Shown here in pieces: positions 14,253-22,900 of a stretch of DNA of 26,648 nt (position 1 is its first letter; each line of letters opens with the position of its first letter). The notes under the pieces were generated by a model, which saw only the letters and a list, made by a program, of their open reading frames with translations, made no database searches and had not been told where the DNA came from. Origin of the DNA: HGM12587 sp964602445 (GTDB lineage: Bacteria > Bacillota > Clostridia > Lachnospirales > Lachnospiraceae); assembly GCA_964602445.1 (NCBI GenBank), contig CAZRQV010000027.1:1-26648 (forward strand), written 5' to 3'. The position numbers and the translations under genes were made by a program.

Positions 14253-16310
14253 ATGGCAGATATTAATTTGATTGCATTATATAGTGACGAAACAGAATTT
14301 TTTCATTCTCCACTGGAACCGGATACGGGAGATACGGTAAAGATCCGATTTCGTACTGCCAAAGATGACGTAGATGAGGTTGCACTCATCTGTCAGGGGC
14401 AGAAGATTGTTTTAGAAAAAGAAACAGGTACAGATGTATTTGATTATTATATGACAGAGATGACAGCGGGCGAAGAAACAGTCCGTTACTATTTCGAAGT
14501 ACGCAAAGGCGAAACGGTTGTGATTTATAATCGCCGGGGTGTGTTTGCAGATACCAGAGAAGCGTATCAGTTTGCGATCGTACCGGGATTCCATACACCG
14601 GAATGGGCCAAAGGCGCGGTAATGTATCAGATCTATACGGATCGTTTCTGTAATGGAAATCCGGAAAATGATGTGGAAACGAATGAATATTATTATATCA
14701 ATGATTCGGTAAAAAAAGTAGAAGACTGGTATGCCTTGCCGGAGACGATGGATGTAGGAAGATTTTATGGCGGTGATCTGCAGGGGGTCTGGGATAAACT
14801 GGATTATCTGCAAGGGCTTGGAATTGAAGCAATCTATTTTAATCCGCTGTTTGTTTCCCCTTCCAATCATAAATATGATTGTCAGGATTATGAACATATC
14901 GATCCGCATCTGACTGTGATCACAGAAGATGGCGGTACGGTATTGCCGGAAGGCTGTAAGGACAATATGCAGGCAGGCAAATATATCCAAAGAACAGCGA
15001 ATCTGAAAAATCTGGAAGCCAGCGATGCATTTTTTGCAAAATTTTGTGAAGAAGTTCATCGCAGAGGAATGAAGATCATTATTGACGGTGTCTTTAATCA
15101 TTGCGGATCTTTCAATAAATGGCTGGACCGGGAACGGGTTTACGAGAATCAGGAAGGATTTGAAAAAGGAGCTTACATTGATCCGGAAAGTCCTTATCGT
15201 ACCTTTTTCCATTTTACCAAGGAACAGTGGCCTTATAATCAGAGTTATGACGGCTGGTGGTCTAATGATACACTGCCGAAGTTGAACTATGAAGATTCTC
15301 CAAAATTGGAAGAATATATTATGGAGATCGGCAAAAAATGGATCTCTCCGCCGTATAATGTAGACGGCTGGCGTCTGGATGTGGCAGCAGATTTGGGAAT
15401 GAGCCCGGAATATAATCACCGTTTCTGGAAAAAGTTCCGAAAAGCGGTAAAAGAAGTCAATCCGGATGTGATGATCTATGCAGAACATTATGGAGATGCG
15501 GAAAGCTGGCTGCGGGGCGACGAATGGGATACCGTTATGAATTATGATGCGTTCATGGAACCGCTGACCTGGTTTTTGACAGGGATGGAAAAGCACAGTG
15601 ATGCTTATCAGGGAGAATATTACCGCAATGGAGAATTTTTCCGTGACTGTATTTCTCATCATATGTGTGCATTTCATATGCCGTCTCTGATGACTGCAAT
15701 GAATCAGCTGAGCAACCACGACCATTCCCGTTTCTTGACCCGTACCAATCATGTGGCAGGTCGTCTGGGAACATTGGGCGCAGAAGCGGCTGAAAAAGAT
15801 GTGAATAAGTCTGTAATGGAAATTGCAGTGGCATTTCAGATGACCTGGGTAGGTGCACCGACGCTGTACTATGGAGATGAGGCGGGTCTTTGCGGATTTA
15901 CGGATCCGGATAACCGAAGAACCTATCCGTGGGGTCGGGAAGACTACGAATTGATGGAATTCCATAGAGATATGATCGCTATTCACCGAAGAAATCCGGT
16001 GCTGAAAAAAGGATCCACGAAGATTTTACTGGCAGAAAACGAAATGTTTGCATTTGCAAGATTTGACGAGCAGGATCAGATCGTCACGGTGATCAATATG
16101 TCCGATGAAGAACGAAATGTACAGCTTCCGGTATGGACGGCAGGAGTGCCGATGGACGGAATGATGGAACGTTTGATGCGGATCACAGAGAAACTTTACA
16201 ATGTAGGACGGATGCCGTATCCGGTAAAAGAAGGAATTTTGGATATCGTTATGGAACCGATGTCTTGTAAAGTATTTAAAAGGATTGAAGAAGATTCCAA
16301 ATATTTATGA
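14253..16310 (+). CDS. Cytoplasmic GH13 alpha-glucan hydrolase (neopullulanase/cyclomaltodextrinase-like)
   Basis: This 685-residue enzyme acts on alpha-1,4-glucans or maltodextrins. It has an N-terminal beta-sandwich (about 1-110) of the kind found in maltogenic amylases, then a (beta/alpha)8 domain with all four GH13 regions: DGVFNH (278-283), GWRLDVA with nucleophile Asp376 (372-378), YAEHYGDA with acid/base Glu411 (409-416), and SNHDHSRF (487-494). A C-terminal beta domain closes the protein. There is no signal peptide, so it should work on imported oligosaccharides or on glycogen. ATG 14253 is preceded by GAGGTG; the GTG at 14241 overlaps that site. Glycogen phosphorylase lies nearby. 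Exact linkage preference cannot be read from the sequence. Confidence 0.88.
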   Translation: MADINLIALYSDETEFFHSPLEPDTGDTVKIRFRTAKDDVDEVALICQGQKIVLEKETGTDVFDYYMTEMTAGEETVRYYFEVRKGETVVIYNRRGVFADTREAYQFAIVPGFHTPEWAKGAVMYQIYTDRFCNGNPENDVETNEYYYINDSVKKVEDWYALPETMDVGRFYGGDLQGVWDKLDYLQGLGIEAIYFNPLFVSPSNHKYDCQDYEHIDPHLTVITEDGGTVLPEGCKDNMQAGKYIQRTANLKNLEASDAFFAKFCEEVHRRGMKIIIDGVFNHCGSFNKWLDRERVYENQEGFEKGAYIDPESPYRTFFHFTKEQWPYNQSYDGWWSNDTLPKLNYEDSPKLEEYIMEIGKKWISPPYNVDGWRLDVAADLGMSPEYNHRFWKKFRKAVKEVNPDVMIYAEHYGDAESWLRGDEWDTVMNYDAFMEPLTWFLTGMEKHSDAYQGEYYRNGEFFRDCISHHMCAFHMPSLMTAMNQLSNHDHSRFLTRTNHVAGRLGTLGAEAAEKDVNKSVMEIAVAFQMTWVGAPTLYYGDEAGLCGFTDPDNRRTYPWGREDYELMEFHRDMIAIHRRNPVLKKGSTKILLAENEMFAFARFDEQDQIVTVINMSDEERNVQLPVWTAGVPMDGMMERLMRITEKLYNVGRMPYPVKEGILDIVMEPMSCKVFKRIEEDSKYL

Positions 16311-16329
16311 AAATATTTATAAAAAAGAA

Positions 16330-16358
16330 TTGCAAAATAATTCGAAGTATGTTATAAA
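16330..16358 (+). promoter_or_regulatory. Promoter of the tRNA-Tyr/tRNA-Leu unit
   Basis: TTGCAA (16330-16335) and TATAAA (16353-16358) are 17 bp apart, ending 28 bases before tRNA-Tyr. A short hairpin (GTCGG 16365-16369, CCGAC 16376-16380) lies in the leader. Confidence 0.7.
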
Positions 16359-16386
16359 TATCTAGTCGGTTTTAGCCGACCATAAT

Positions 16387-16468
16387 GGATGGATTCCCGA
16401 GCGGCCAAAGGGGGCAGACTGTAAATCTGTTGTCGACGACTTCGAAGGTTCGAATCCTTCTCCATCCA
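16387..16468 (+). tRNA. tRNA-Tyr (anticodon GTA)
   Basis: The acceptor arms GGATGGA and TCCATCC pair perfectly. The anticodon loop is CTGTAAA, giving GTA. The variable arm is long, as in class II tRNA-Tyr, and the T arm is GAAGG-TTCGAAT-CCTTC. Discriminator base A is followed by TTGC, so CCA is not encoded. Confidence 0.97.
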
Positions 16469-16497
16469 TTGCACGAAAGTGCAGAATCCATATGGAT

Positions 16498-16583
16498 GCC
16501 GGCGTGGCGGAACTGGCAGACGCACAGGACTTAAAATCCTGCGGGACTTACCTCCCGTACCGGTTCGATTCCGGTCGCCGGCA
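16498..16583 (+). tRNA. tRNA-Leu (anticodon TAA)
   Basis: The acceptor arms GCCGGCG and CGCCGGC pair perfectly. The anticodon loop is CTTAAAA, giving TAA for UUA/UUG codons. There is a long class II variable arm and a T arm of CCGG-TTCGATT-CCGG. CCA is not encoded. It is co-transcribed with tRNA-Tyr 29 bases upstream. Confidence 0.97.
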
Positions 16584-16591
16584 TTACTGAT

Positions 16592-16628
16592 TAAGAGATA
16601 TTGAGTTTTCAATATCTCTTATTTTTTT
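16592..16628 (+). terminator. Terminator of the tRNA unit
   Basis: A perfect 13-bp stem (16592-16604 with 16609-16621, core AAGAGATATTGA) with loop GTTT is followed by seven T. Confidence 0.92.
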
Positions 16629-16690
16629 CTAACCCTTTTAATATCCATAAAAGCGTGTTATTCTAAGATAGGATTTTAGGAGACAAATTT

Positions 16691-17662
16691 ATGAATTATA
16701 TAGTTTTGGATTTGGAATGGAATCAGTCTGCAAAAGGAAAAAAATACGAAAAAAAAGAACTCCCATTTGAGATTATTCAGATTGGTGCTGTGAAATTAGA
16801 TGAAAAAGGAACGATTCGGGATGTTTTTAACAGCGTAGTCCGTCCGACTGTTTATAAAAAACTGCATTCTGCGGTGAAAGAAGTGGTGGCACTGACGGAA
16901 AATGATCTGAAAAACGGACAGCCTTTTCCGGCGGCATTTCAGCAGTTGATGAAATTCTGCGGCGATGATTATGTGTTCTGTACCTGGGGATCTCAGGATC
17001 TGTGGCAGCTGCAGCAGAATATGCAGTATTACCGGATTGAGAATGCATTTCCGAAAGTGATGAAATATTATGATGCACAGAAGCTGTTTTCTATCGTGTT
17101 TGAAGATGGAAAGCTTCGCAGAACCGTAGAATATGCAGTGGATGTATTTTCCATGGAGAAAAATCTGCCGTTCCACAGTGCGGTCAATGATGCCCGTTAT
17201 GTGGCGGAACTGTTTCAGCGGCTGATGGAAAACAAAGAAGCAATGGAAAGAATTTCGGTAGATTATTTTAAACCGCCGCTGGATAAAAAAGAGGAAGTTT
17301 CTCTTAAATTTAAAAATTATACCAAATACATCTATCGGGTATTTCCGTCTAAGGAAGACGCGATGAAAGATAAAACGGTCTGTATGATCAAATGTCCGAT
17401 CTGCAGAACGACCCTTCGCAAAAAGATCATGTGGTTTTCCGGTAATTCGAAAAAGCATTACTGCGTAGCGAAATGTCCGTTTCACGGATATATCCGCGGA
17501 AAGATTGTTATGAAAAAATACGGCTCCGATGGATTGTCGGTGTTTCCAATCAAGATCGTAAAACCGATTTCCGAAGAAGAAGTAGAATCGATTCGTCAGA
17601 TGAAAGCACAGGTAGCAGAAAAAAGACGTTTAAAACGAATTAAGCAACATATGGAAAATTAA
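16691..17662 (+). CDS. DEDDh 3'-5' exonuclease with C-terminal cysteine-rich tail
   Basis: The 323-residue protein begins with an exonuclease domain of the DnaQ/RNase T/ERI-1-like superfamily: Asp7 and Glu9 in VLDLEWNQ, and the His162/Asp167 pair in HSAVNDARYVAEL. This domain removes nucleotides from the 3' ends of RNA or DNA. The C-terminal 100 residues are basic and contain CPIC, then Cys-x3-Cys (HYCVAKCPFHGY), which may form a zinc ribbon. Bacillus KapD has a similar exonuclease domain, but I cannot claim the same role. TAGGAGA precedes the ATG. No strong promoter is visible between the tRNA terminator and the start. It ends at a shared two-way terminator. Confidence 0.82.
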   Translation: MNYIVLDLEWNQSAKGKKYEKKELPFEIIQIGAVKLDEKGTIRDVFNSVVRPTVYKKLHSAVKEVVALTENDLKNGQPFPAAFQQLMKFCGDDYVFCTWGSQDLWQLQQNMQYYRIENAFPKVMKYYDAQKLFSIVFEDGKLRRTVEYAVDVFSMEKNLPFHSAVNDARYVAELFQRLMENKEAMERISVDYFKPPLDKKEEVSLKFKNYTKYIYRVFPSKEDAMKDKTVCMIKCPICRTTLRKKIMWFSGNSKKHYCVAKCPFHGYIRGKIVMKKYGSDGLSVFPIKIVKPISEEEVESIRQMKAQVAEKRRLKRIKQHMEN

Positions 17663-17713
17663 AACTCCGGAAGAATCGGCTGTAAGCTTACAGCCGATTC
17701 TTCCGGAGTTTTT
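17661..17713. terminator. Bidirectional terminator, 52-bp perfect palindrome
   Basis: Bases 17661-17712 form an uninterrupted palindrome with 26-base arms centred on the HindIII-like AAGCTT (17684-17689). The arms carry AACTCCGGAAGAATCGGC and its complement, with T runs on both strands. It lies between convergent genes and can stop transcription from either side. Confidence 0.93.
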
Positions 17714-17720
17714 CAGTCTG

Positions 17721-19190
17721 TTATCGACGTTTCTTCGTTCGACGATAGCGTCTGCGTTTCAACATTCGACGCTTTCTGGAAATGTTGATCGCTTTGCGGA
17801 TCTTTGCCCGATTCCGGTCGTAAAAACGATAGATCAAAAATGCAAGGATCAGCAGCAGGAAAAGAACAACAACGATGATCATGACAATCCGCAAGTTAAT
17901 GGTAATAAAATGCGGAGCCTCTTTGTTTTCCGTCGTTTCTGCAGATTCTGTCTCAGAGAAGCTGAATTCGGATTCACTGCTCTTTTCTAAAGCGATGGAT
18001 GCCTGCCCTACGGTCTGTCCGGCATACTCATAGGTAAGAAATGCTTTGTTTCCCTCTTCGCTTTCTTCGAAAGTGATGGAAGGGACTGCATCAGCAAAAG
18101 ATGCAGTATTTGGCAGGATCAGGGTGCTGGTCTGATCAATGGAGATCAAAGAACCGGATTCCTTGGAAGCTTCTGTATCGATGGAAAAATCATAGGCATT
18201 TCCAACCACAAATGTTTTTTCGTTTTCTGCAATGTTTAGTTTTTGGAAATTGTTGGCATAATCCAGAAGTGCGGCAGTATCGGTGTAAAGAGGAACGCCC
18301 CGTTCTCCGGTGGAGCGGGATCTCATGGTTACAACGATGATATCCATGTCATTTCTGGTACCGCAGGTTACCAAAGTGTTGAGTGCATCGGTGGTATATC
18401 CGGTTTTTCCGGAAAAAATCGTATCATCCAGATATTTTGCGGTTTTATACGGTGCGATCATATTGTGGTGATTCTGCATCCAAAGGGTTTCGTCATTTTT
18501 GTTGGTGGCACGGAGCGTATAATAGTCGGTGCCGGAAATTCTTCGGAAATCTTCGTTTTGAAGGGCGGCTCTGGTGATCAGTGCCATATCGTAAGAACAG
18601 GTATAATGATTTTCATCATGCAGTCCGCTTGGGTTGGCAAAATGAGTGTTGACACAACCCAGTTCTTCTGCTTTTTCATTCATCAATACTGCAAATTCTT
18701 CGTTGGAACCGGCAATGTGTTCTGCAATGGCATTGGCACATTCGTTGGCGGAGGAGAGCATCAGTCCGTAAAGTGTTTCTTCTACGGTCAGGATCTCATC
18801 CTCGGTACGGGCAATGCTGCTGCTTCCATATTCGATGGAATGGGTTGCGTGATAAGAAAAAGTGATCTCCTCGTTTAATTCGCAGTTTTCCAGTGCCAGC
18901 AAAGCGGTCATGATTTTGGTAATGCTGGCGGGATAATTTTTTTCTTCCATATCTTTGGCATACAGGATCATTCCGGTATCTGCTTCCATGATGATGGCGG
19001 ATTCAGCATAAACGGAAGGACCTGCCGGCCAGTTCTCCCAGGAGTTGGATTCAATGGTTTTGTTGTAAGCAGCCTGCATTTCTGCCTCAATATCTATTTC
19101 GGCAGCGGAAACTGTCAAAGGTGTCAGCAGCAGTACACAGGAAAGTACCCCGGTCAGCAGCCGGGAAATGATATTTTTTTTATATTTCAT
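17721..19190 (-). CDS. D-alanyl-D-alanine carboxypeptidase (PBP5/DacF type)
   Basis: This enzyme trims the terminal D-Ala from peptidoglycan stem peptides outside the membrane. The 489-residue protein has a signal peptide (about 1-30, ending VSAAE) and the three serine-peptidase S11 motifs: SITK (89-92), SAN (147-149) and KTG (262-264). A beta-rich domain follows, then a C-terminal membrane segment (about 430-452) and a very basic tail rich in Arg and Lys. The usual PBP5 has an amphipathic helix rather than a full membrane span with a long basic tail. The start is the ATG ending at 19190; an upstream in-frame TTG at 19211 has no ribosome site. It has its own promoter and shares a terminator with the exonuclease gene. 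Whether it is vegetative or sporulation-specific is unclear. Confidence 0.93.
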   Translation of the reverse strand: MKYKKNIISRLLTGVLSCVLLLTPLTVSAAEIDIEAEMQAAYNKTIESNSWENWPAGPSVYAESAIIMEADTGMILYAKDMEEKNYPASITKIMTALLALENCELNEEITFSYHATHSIEYGSSSIARTEDEILTVEETLYGLMLSSANECANAIAEHIAGSNEEFAVLMNEKAEELGCVNTHFANPSGLHDENHYTCSYDMALITRAALQNEDFRRISGTDYYTLRATNKNDETLWMQNHHNMIAPYKTAKYLDDTIFSGKTGYTTDALNTLVTCGTRNDMDIIVVTMRSRSTGERGVPLYTDTAALLDYANNFQKLNIAENEKTFVVGNAYDFSIDTEASKESGSLISIDQTSTLILPNTASFADAVPSITFEESEEGNKAFLTYEYAGQTVGQASIALEKSSESEFSFSETESAETTENKEAPHFITINLRIVMIIVVVLFLLLILAFLIYRFYDRNRAKIRKAINISRKRRMLKRRRYRRTKKRR

Positions 19191-19234
19191 TATGATATAA
19201 AGTCCTTTCAAATTTAAAACAGGTTAACAGGCAC

Positions 19235-19263
19235 ATTATATGTTATTTGTTCTTCCATTTCAA
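19235..19263 (-). promoter_or_regulatory. sigma-A promoter of the carboxypeptidase gene
   Basis: Read on the minus strand, TTGAAA (19263-19258) and TATAAT (19240-19235) are 17 bp apart. This supports vegetative expression. Confidence 0.8.
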
Positions 19264-19294
19264 GGGACAGGAAGGCGGAAATCCATGAAAAACC

Positions 19295-19324
19295 TTGACA
19301 ACGGTAAGTTTTCCGCTATATACT
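19295..19324 (+). promoter_or_regulatory. Promoter of the ileS T-box transcript
   Basis: TTGACA (19295-19300) is followed by TATACT (19319-19324) with 18 bp between, or TATATA (19317-19322) with 16 bp. Transcription should begin near 19331, at the start of the T-box. Confidence 0.8.
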
Positions 19325-19330
19325 AATTCC

Positions 19331-19567
19331 GTTAAAAGCAAAGACGAAGAGAGTAGCATGACAGCGGAAATTTACAGCGATCCGGGGACGGTGGAAGCCC
19401 GGTAAGAGTACCGTGATGTGAAGATCACTTCCGAGCTTCAGCCTGAACGGAATCCAAGTAGGTGCTGACGGCTTTTCACCGTTAAAAGAAACGCATATAA
19501 TGGTATGTTGTAACAGGTGGTATACGAATGCACAGCTTTCGCCTTTTACAGGTGAGAGCTTTTTTTA
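19331..19567 (+). promoter_or_regulatory. Isoleucine T-box leader with terminator
   Basis: T-box leaders bind uncharged tRNA and let transcription continue when the amino acid is short. The stem I signature GACGAAGAGAGTAGC appears at the 5' end, followed by the GGTGGAAGCC distal-loop element. ATC at 19424-19426, in AAGATCACTTCCGAG, is the likely specifier and codes for Ile. GTAGGTGCTGACGGC with its pairing CACCGTTA forms the middle stem. The T-box bulge is AACAGGTGGTA (about 19513-19523), whose TGGT can pair with the ACCA end of tRNA-Ile. A 10-bp terminator stem (19534-19543 with 19551-19560) runs into seven T. ileS follows, which confirms the specificity. Confidence 0.88.
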
Positions 19568-19572
19568 TTTCA

Positions 19573-19654
19573 TAGGAAAAAACTTGCTGCATTAATGTAT
19601 GAAAGTCATGAATTTTCCTATGAAATAAAAGCACTCCGTGCAGGATGCGCAGCT
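19573..19654 (+). repeat. 82-bp structured repeat, copy 1
   Basis: This copy matches 19766-19847 at 75 of 82 positions without gaps. It starts TAGGAAAAAACTTGCTGC and ends GTGCAGGATGCGCAGCT. With flanking bases it forms a perfect 18-bp inverted repeat (19563-19580 with 19613-19630). Smaller hairpins are ATGA-AAG-TCAT in the loop and GCAC-TCC-GTGC after it. Confidence 0.9.
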
Positions 19655-19765
19655 CGCAGAGAGGTATGATGTCATAAATGACACTGCTCGCGCGCAGAAC
19701 AAAAGCTGTGCTATGTCAGAACGTAAAGCGCGTGAGTGTGTGAAGCACACTTTTGTTTTTCATAA
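19655..19765. other. Spacer between the two repeats, with palindromes
   Basis: These 111 bases hold a perfect TGTCAT-AA-ATGACA palindrome (19670-19683), a CTGC/GCAG hairpin around the alternating CGCGCG, and a 6-bp hairpin AGTGTG-TGAAG-CACACT (19735-19751) followed by TTTTGTTTTT that resembles a weak terminator. I see no convincing coding region. Confidence 0.5.
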
Positions 19766-19847
19766 TAGGAAAGACCTTGCTGCATTAACGTATGAGACTC
19801 ATGAATTTTCCTATGAAATAAAAGTACTTCGTGCAGGATGCGCAGCT
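19766..19847 (+). repeat. 82-bp structured repeat, copy 2
   Basis: Direct copy of 19573-19654 with seven substitutions. The outer inverted repeat is kept but has a small bulge from a CATAA versus CATA change just upstream. In the loop the hairpin becomes ATGAG-A-CTCAT, one pair longer than in copy 1. The last hairpin becomes GTAC-TTC-GTGC, in which a G-U pair replaces G-C. Confidence 0.9.
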
Positions 19848-19930
19848 TTTGTTCTATTCCTAGGAAAGAGTGTGGACTATCATAAACATAAAGATACAGC
19901 ATACACAAAAAATAGAAAGGGAGAATCGCG

Positions 19931-22900
19931 ATGTACGAAAAAGTATCAACAAATCTGAATTTCGTGGAACGTGAAAAGAAGGTAGAACAGTTCTGGAAAG
20001 ATAATGATATCTTTAAAAAGAGCATGGAAAACCGAAAAGAAGGTCCTACTTATACATTTTATGACGGACCGCCAACAGCAAACGGGAAACCACATATCGG
20101 TCACGTATTAACACGTGTTATCAAAGATATGATCCCTCGTTACAGAACTATGAAAGGGTATATGGTGCCAAGAAAGGCAGGATGGGATACCCACGGACTT
20201 CCGGTAGAATTGGAAGTGGAAAAACTGCTTGGTTTGGATGGAAAAGAACAGATCGAAGAATATGGTCTGGATCCATTCATTACCAAATGTAAAGAAAGTG
20301 TCTGGAAATACAAAGGAATGTGGGAAGATTTCTCAGGAACCGTTGGATTCTGGGCAGATATGGATGATCCATATGTAACTTATGATGATAATTTCATCGA
20401 ATCCGAATGGTGGGCATTAAAGACCATCTGGGATAAGAAACTTTTATACAAAGGATTTAAGATTGTACCTTATTGTCCTCGCTGCGGTACTCCGTTATCA
20501 TCTCACGAAGTAGCACAGGGATACAAAGACGTCAAAGAACGTTCTGCAGTAGTACGTTTCAAGGTAAAAGGAGAAGATGCTTATATTCTTGCATGGACAA
20601 CCACTCCTTGGACATTGCCGTCAAACGTAGCACTTTGTGTGAATCCGAAGGAAGCATACGTAAAAGTAAAAGCTGCGGATGGAAATGTATATTACATGGC
20701 AGAAGCGCTTCTGGACACTGTATTAGGGAAACTTGGAAACGAAGAAACACCTGCTTACGAAGTTCTGGAAACTTATGTGGGCAAAGATCTGGAATATAAA
20801 GAATACGAACCGCTTTACAGTGCAGCAGCAGAACTGGCTGTAAAACAGAACAAAAAAGCACATTTCGTAACCTGCGACTCTTATGTTACTTTAAGTGACG
20901 GTACAGGTGTTGTACACATTGCACCGGCATTTGGTGAAGATGATGCCAATGTAGGACGTAATTATGACCTTCCGTTTGTTCAGCTGGTAAACGGCAAAGG
21001 GGAAATGACAGAAAATGCACCGGCAGCAGGAAAATTCGTAAAAGATGCAGATCCGATCGTGTTAAAAGATCTGGATGAAAGAGGACTTCTTTTCGATGCA
21101 CCGAAATTCGAACATAGCTATCCGCATTGCTGGAGATGCGACACTCCGCTGATCTATTATGCACGTGAATCCTGGTTTATCAAAATGACAGCAGTCAAAG
21201 AAGACCTGATCCGCAACAACAATACCATCAACTGGATTCCGGAAACCATCGGAAAAGGACGTTTCGGTGACTGGCTGGAAAACATTCAGGATTGGGGTAT
21301 CAGCCGTAACCGTTACTGGGGAACACCGCTGAATATCTGGCAGTGTGAATGCGGACATATGCATGCCGTAGGAAGCAGAGCAGAGCTTGCAGAACTGAGC
21401 GGAAATCCGGAAAATGCAAACGTAGAGCTTCACAGACCATACATTGATGCAGTTACCTTCCCATGTGAAAAATGCGGTAAAGAAATGCACCGTGTACCGG
21501 AAGTAATCGACTGCTGGTTTGACTCAGGAGCAATGCCGTTCGCACAGCATCATTATCCATTTGAAAATAAAGAAAAATTTGAAGCTCAGTTCCCGGCACA
21601 GTTCATCTCAGAAGCAGTTGACCAGACACGAGGATGGTTCTACTCTCTGTTGGCAGAATCTACCTTACTGTTCAACAAAGCTCCGTATGAAAACGTAATC
21701 GTTCTTGGACACGTACAGGACGAAAATGGACAGAAGATGAGCAAGTCCAAAGGAAATGCAGTCGATCCGTTTGATGCACTGGAAACTTATGGTGCAGATG
21801 CGATTCGCTGGTATTTCTATATTAACAGTGCGCCGTGGCTTCCAAACCGTTTCCACGGAAAAGCGGTAACAGAAGGACAGCGTAAATTTATGAGTACTTT
21901 ATGGAACACGTATGCGTTCTTTGTACTCTATGCGAACATTGATAATTTCGATGCAACCAAATATACATTAGACAAAAATTCCTTATCTGTTATGGATAAA
22001 TGGCTCTTATCTAAGTTAAATACGGTTGTCAAAACAGTAGATCAGCATCTGGAAAACTATCGTATTCCGGAAGCAGCAAGAGCATTGCAGGAATTCGTAG
22101 ATGAAATGAGTAACTGGTATGTTCGCCGCAGCCGTGACCGTTTCTGGGCAAAAGGAATGGAACAGGATAAGATCAATGCGTATATGACTCTGTATACAGC
22201 ACTGGTAACCATTTCTAAGACTGCAGCACCGATGATTCCGTTTATGACAGAAGATATTTATCAGAATCTGGTTCGCAGCATTGACAATACTGCTCCGGAA
22301 AGTATCCACCTGTGTGACTTCCCAGTGGCAGATGAAACCATGATCGATGCAGATCTGGAAGCTGCAATGGAAGAAGTTCTGGATATTGTTGTTATGGGTC
22401 GTGCAGCAAGAAATGCAGCAAATATCAAAAACCGTCAGCCAATCGGAAATATGTTTGTAAAAGCAGAAACAGCACTGGATGCAATGTATCAGGAAATCAT
22501 CGCTGATGAATTAAATGTGAAGAAAGTGACATTTACAGATGATGTCAGAGATTTTACCTCTTATACATTCAAACCACAGTTAAAGACCGTAGGACCAAAA
22601 TACGGTAAGTTCTTAGGCGGAATCAAACAGTATCTTGCAGAAGTGGATGGCAATGATGCAATGGATACTTTGAATGAAAAGGGTGTTCTTACATTTGAAG
22701 TAAACGGAACCGCGATCGAACTGACAAAAGAAGATCTCCTGATCGACATGGCACAGAAAGAAGGCTATGTATCTCAGGCAGATAACAATGTAACGGTTGT
22801 TTTAGATACAAATCTGACAGAAGAACTCATTGAAGAAGGTTTTGTTCGTGAAATCATCAGCAAGATCCAGACTATGAGAAAAGAAGCAGGTTTTGAAGTG

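Noticed and set aside
14412..15986. 524-residue open frame on the minus strand
   Set aside because: It lies wholly antisense to the GH13 gene, whose four catalytic motifs are intact. The translation is rich in His, Ile and Phe and shows no family signature; it is a shadow of codon bias.
16352..16612. 86-residue minus-strand frame
   Set aside because: It is the antisense translation of the two tRNA genes.
16796..17485. 229-residue minus-strand frame
   Set aside because: Antisense to the exonuclease gene, with no ribosome site or recognisable motif.
19567..19847. Repeat pair as a CRISPR array
   Set aside because: Only two imperfect 82-base units with a 111-base spacer and no cas genes nearby.
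19563..19847. Repeat pair as an insertion sequence
   Set aside because: There is no transposase and no target-site duplication that I can see; at most a non-autonomous element.
19638..19958. 106-residue plus-strand frame across both repeats
   Set aside because: It starts at a GTG inside a repeat without a ribosome site, runs through hairpins and a terminator-like run, and overlaps the ileS start. Non-coding structured repeats explain the region better, though a BLASTP search could still surprise.
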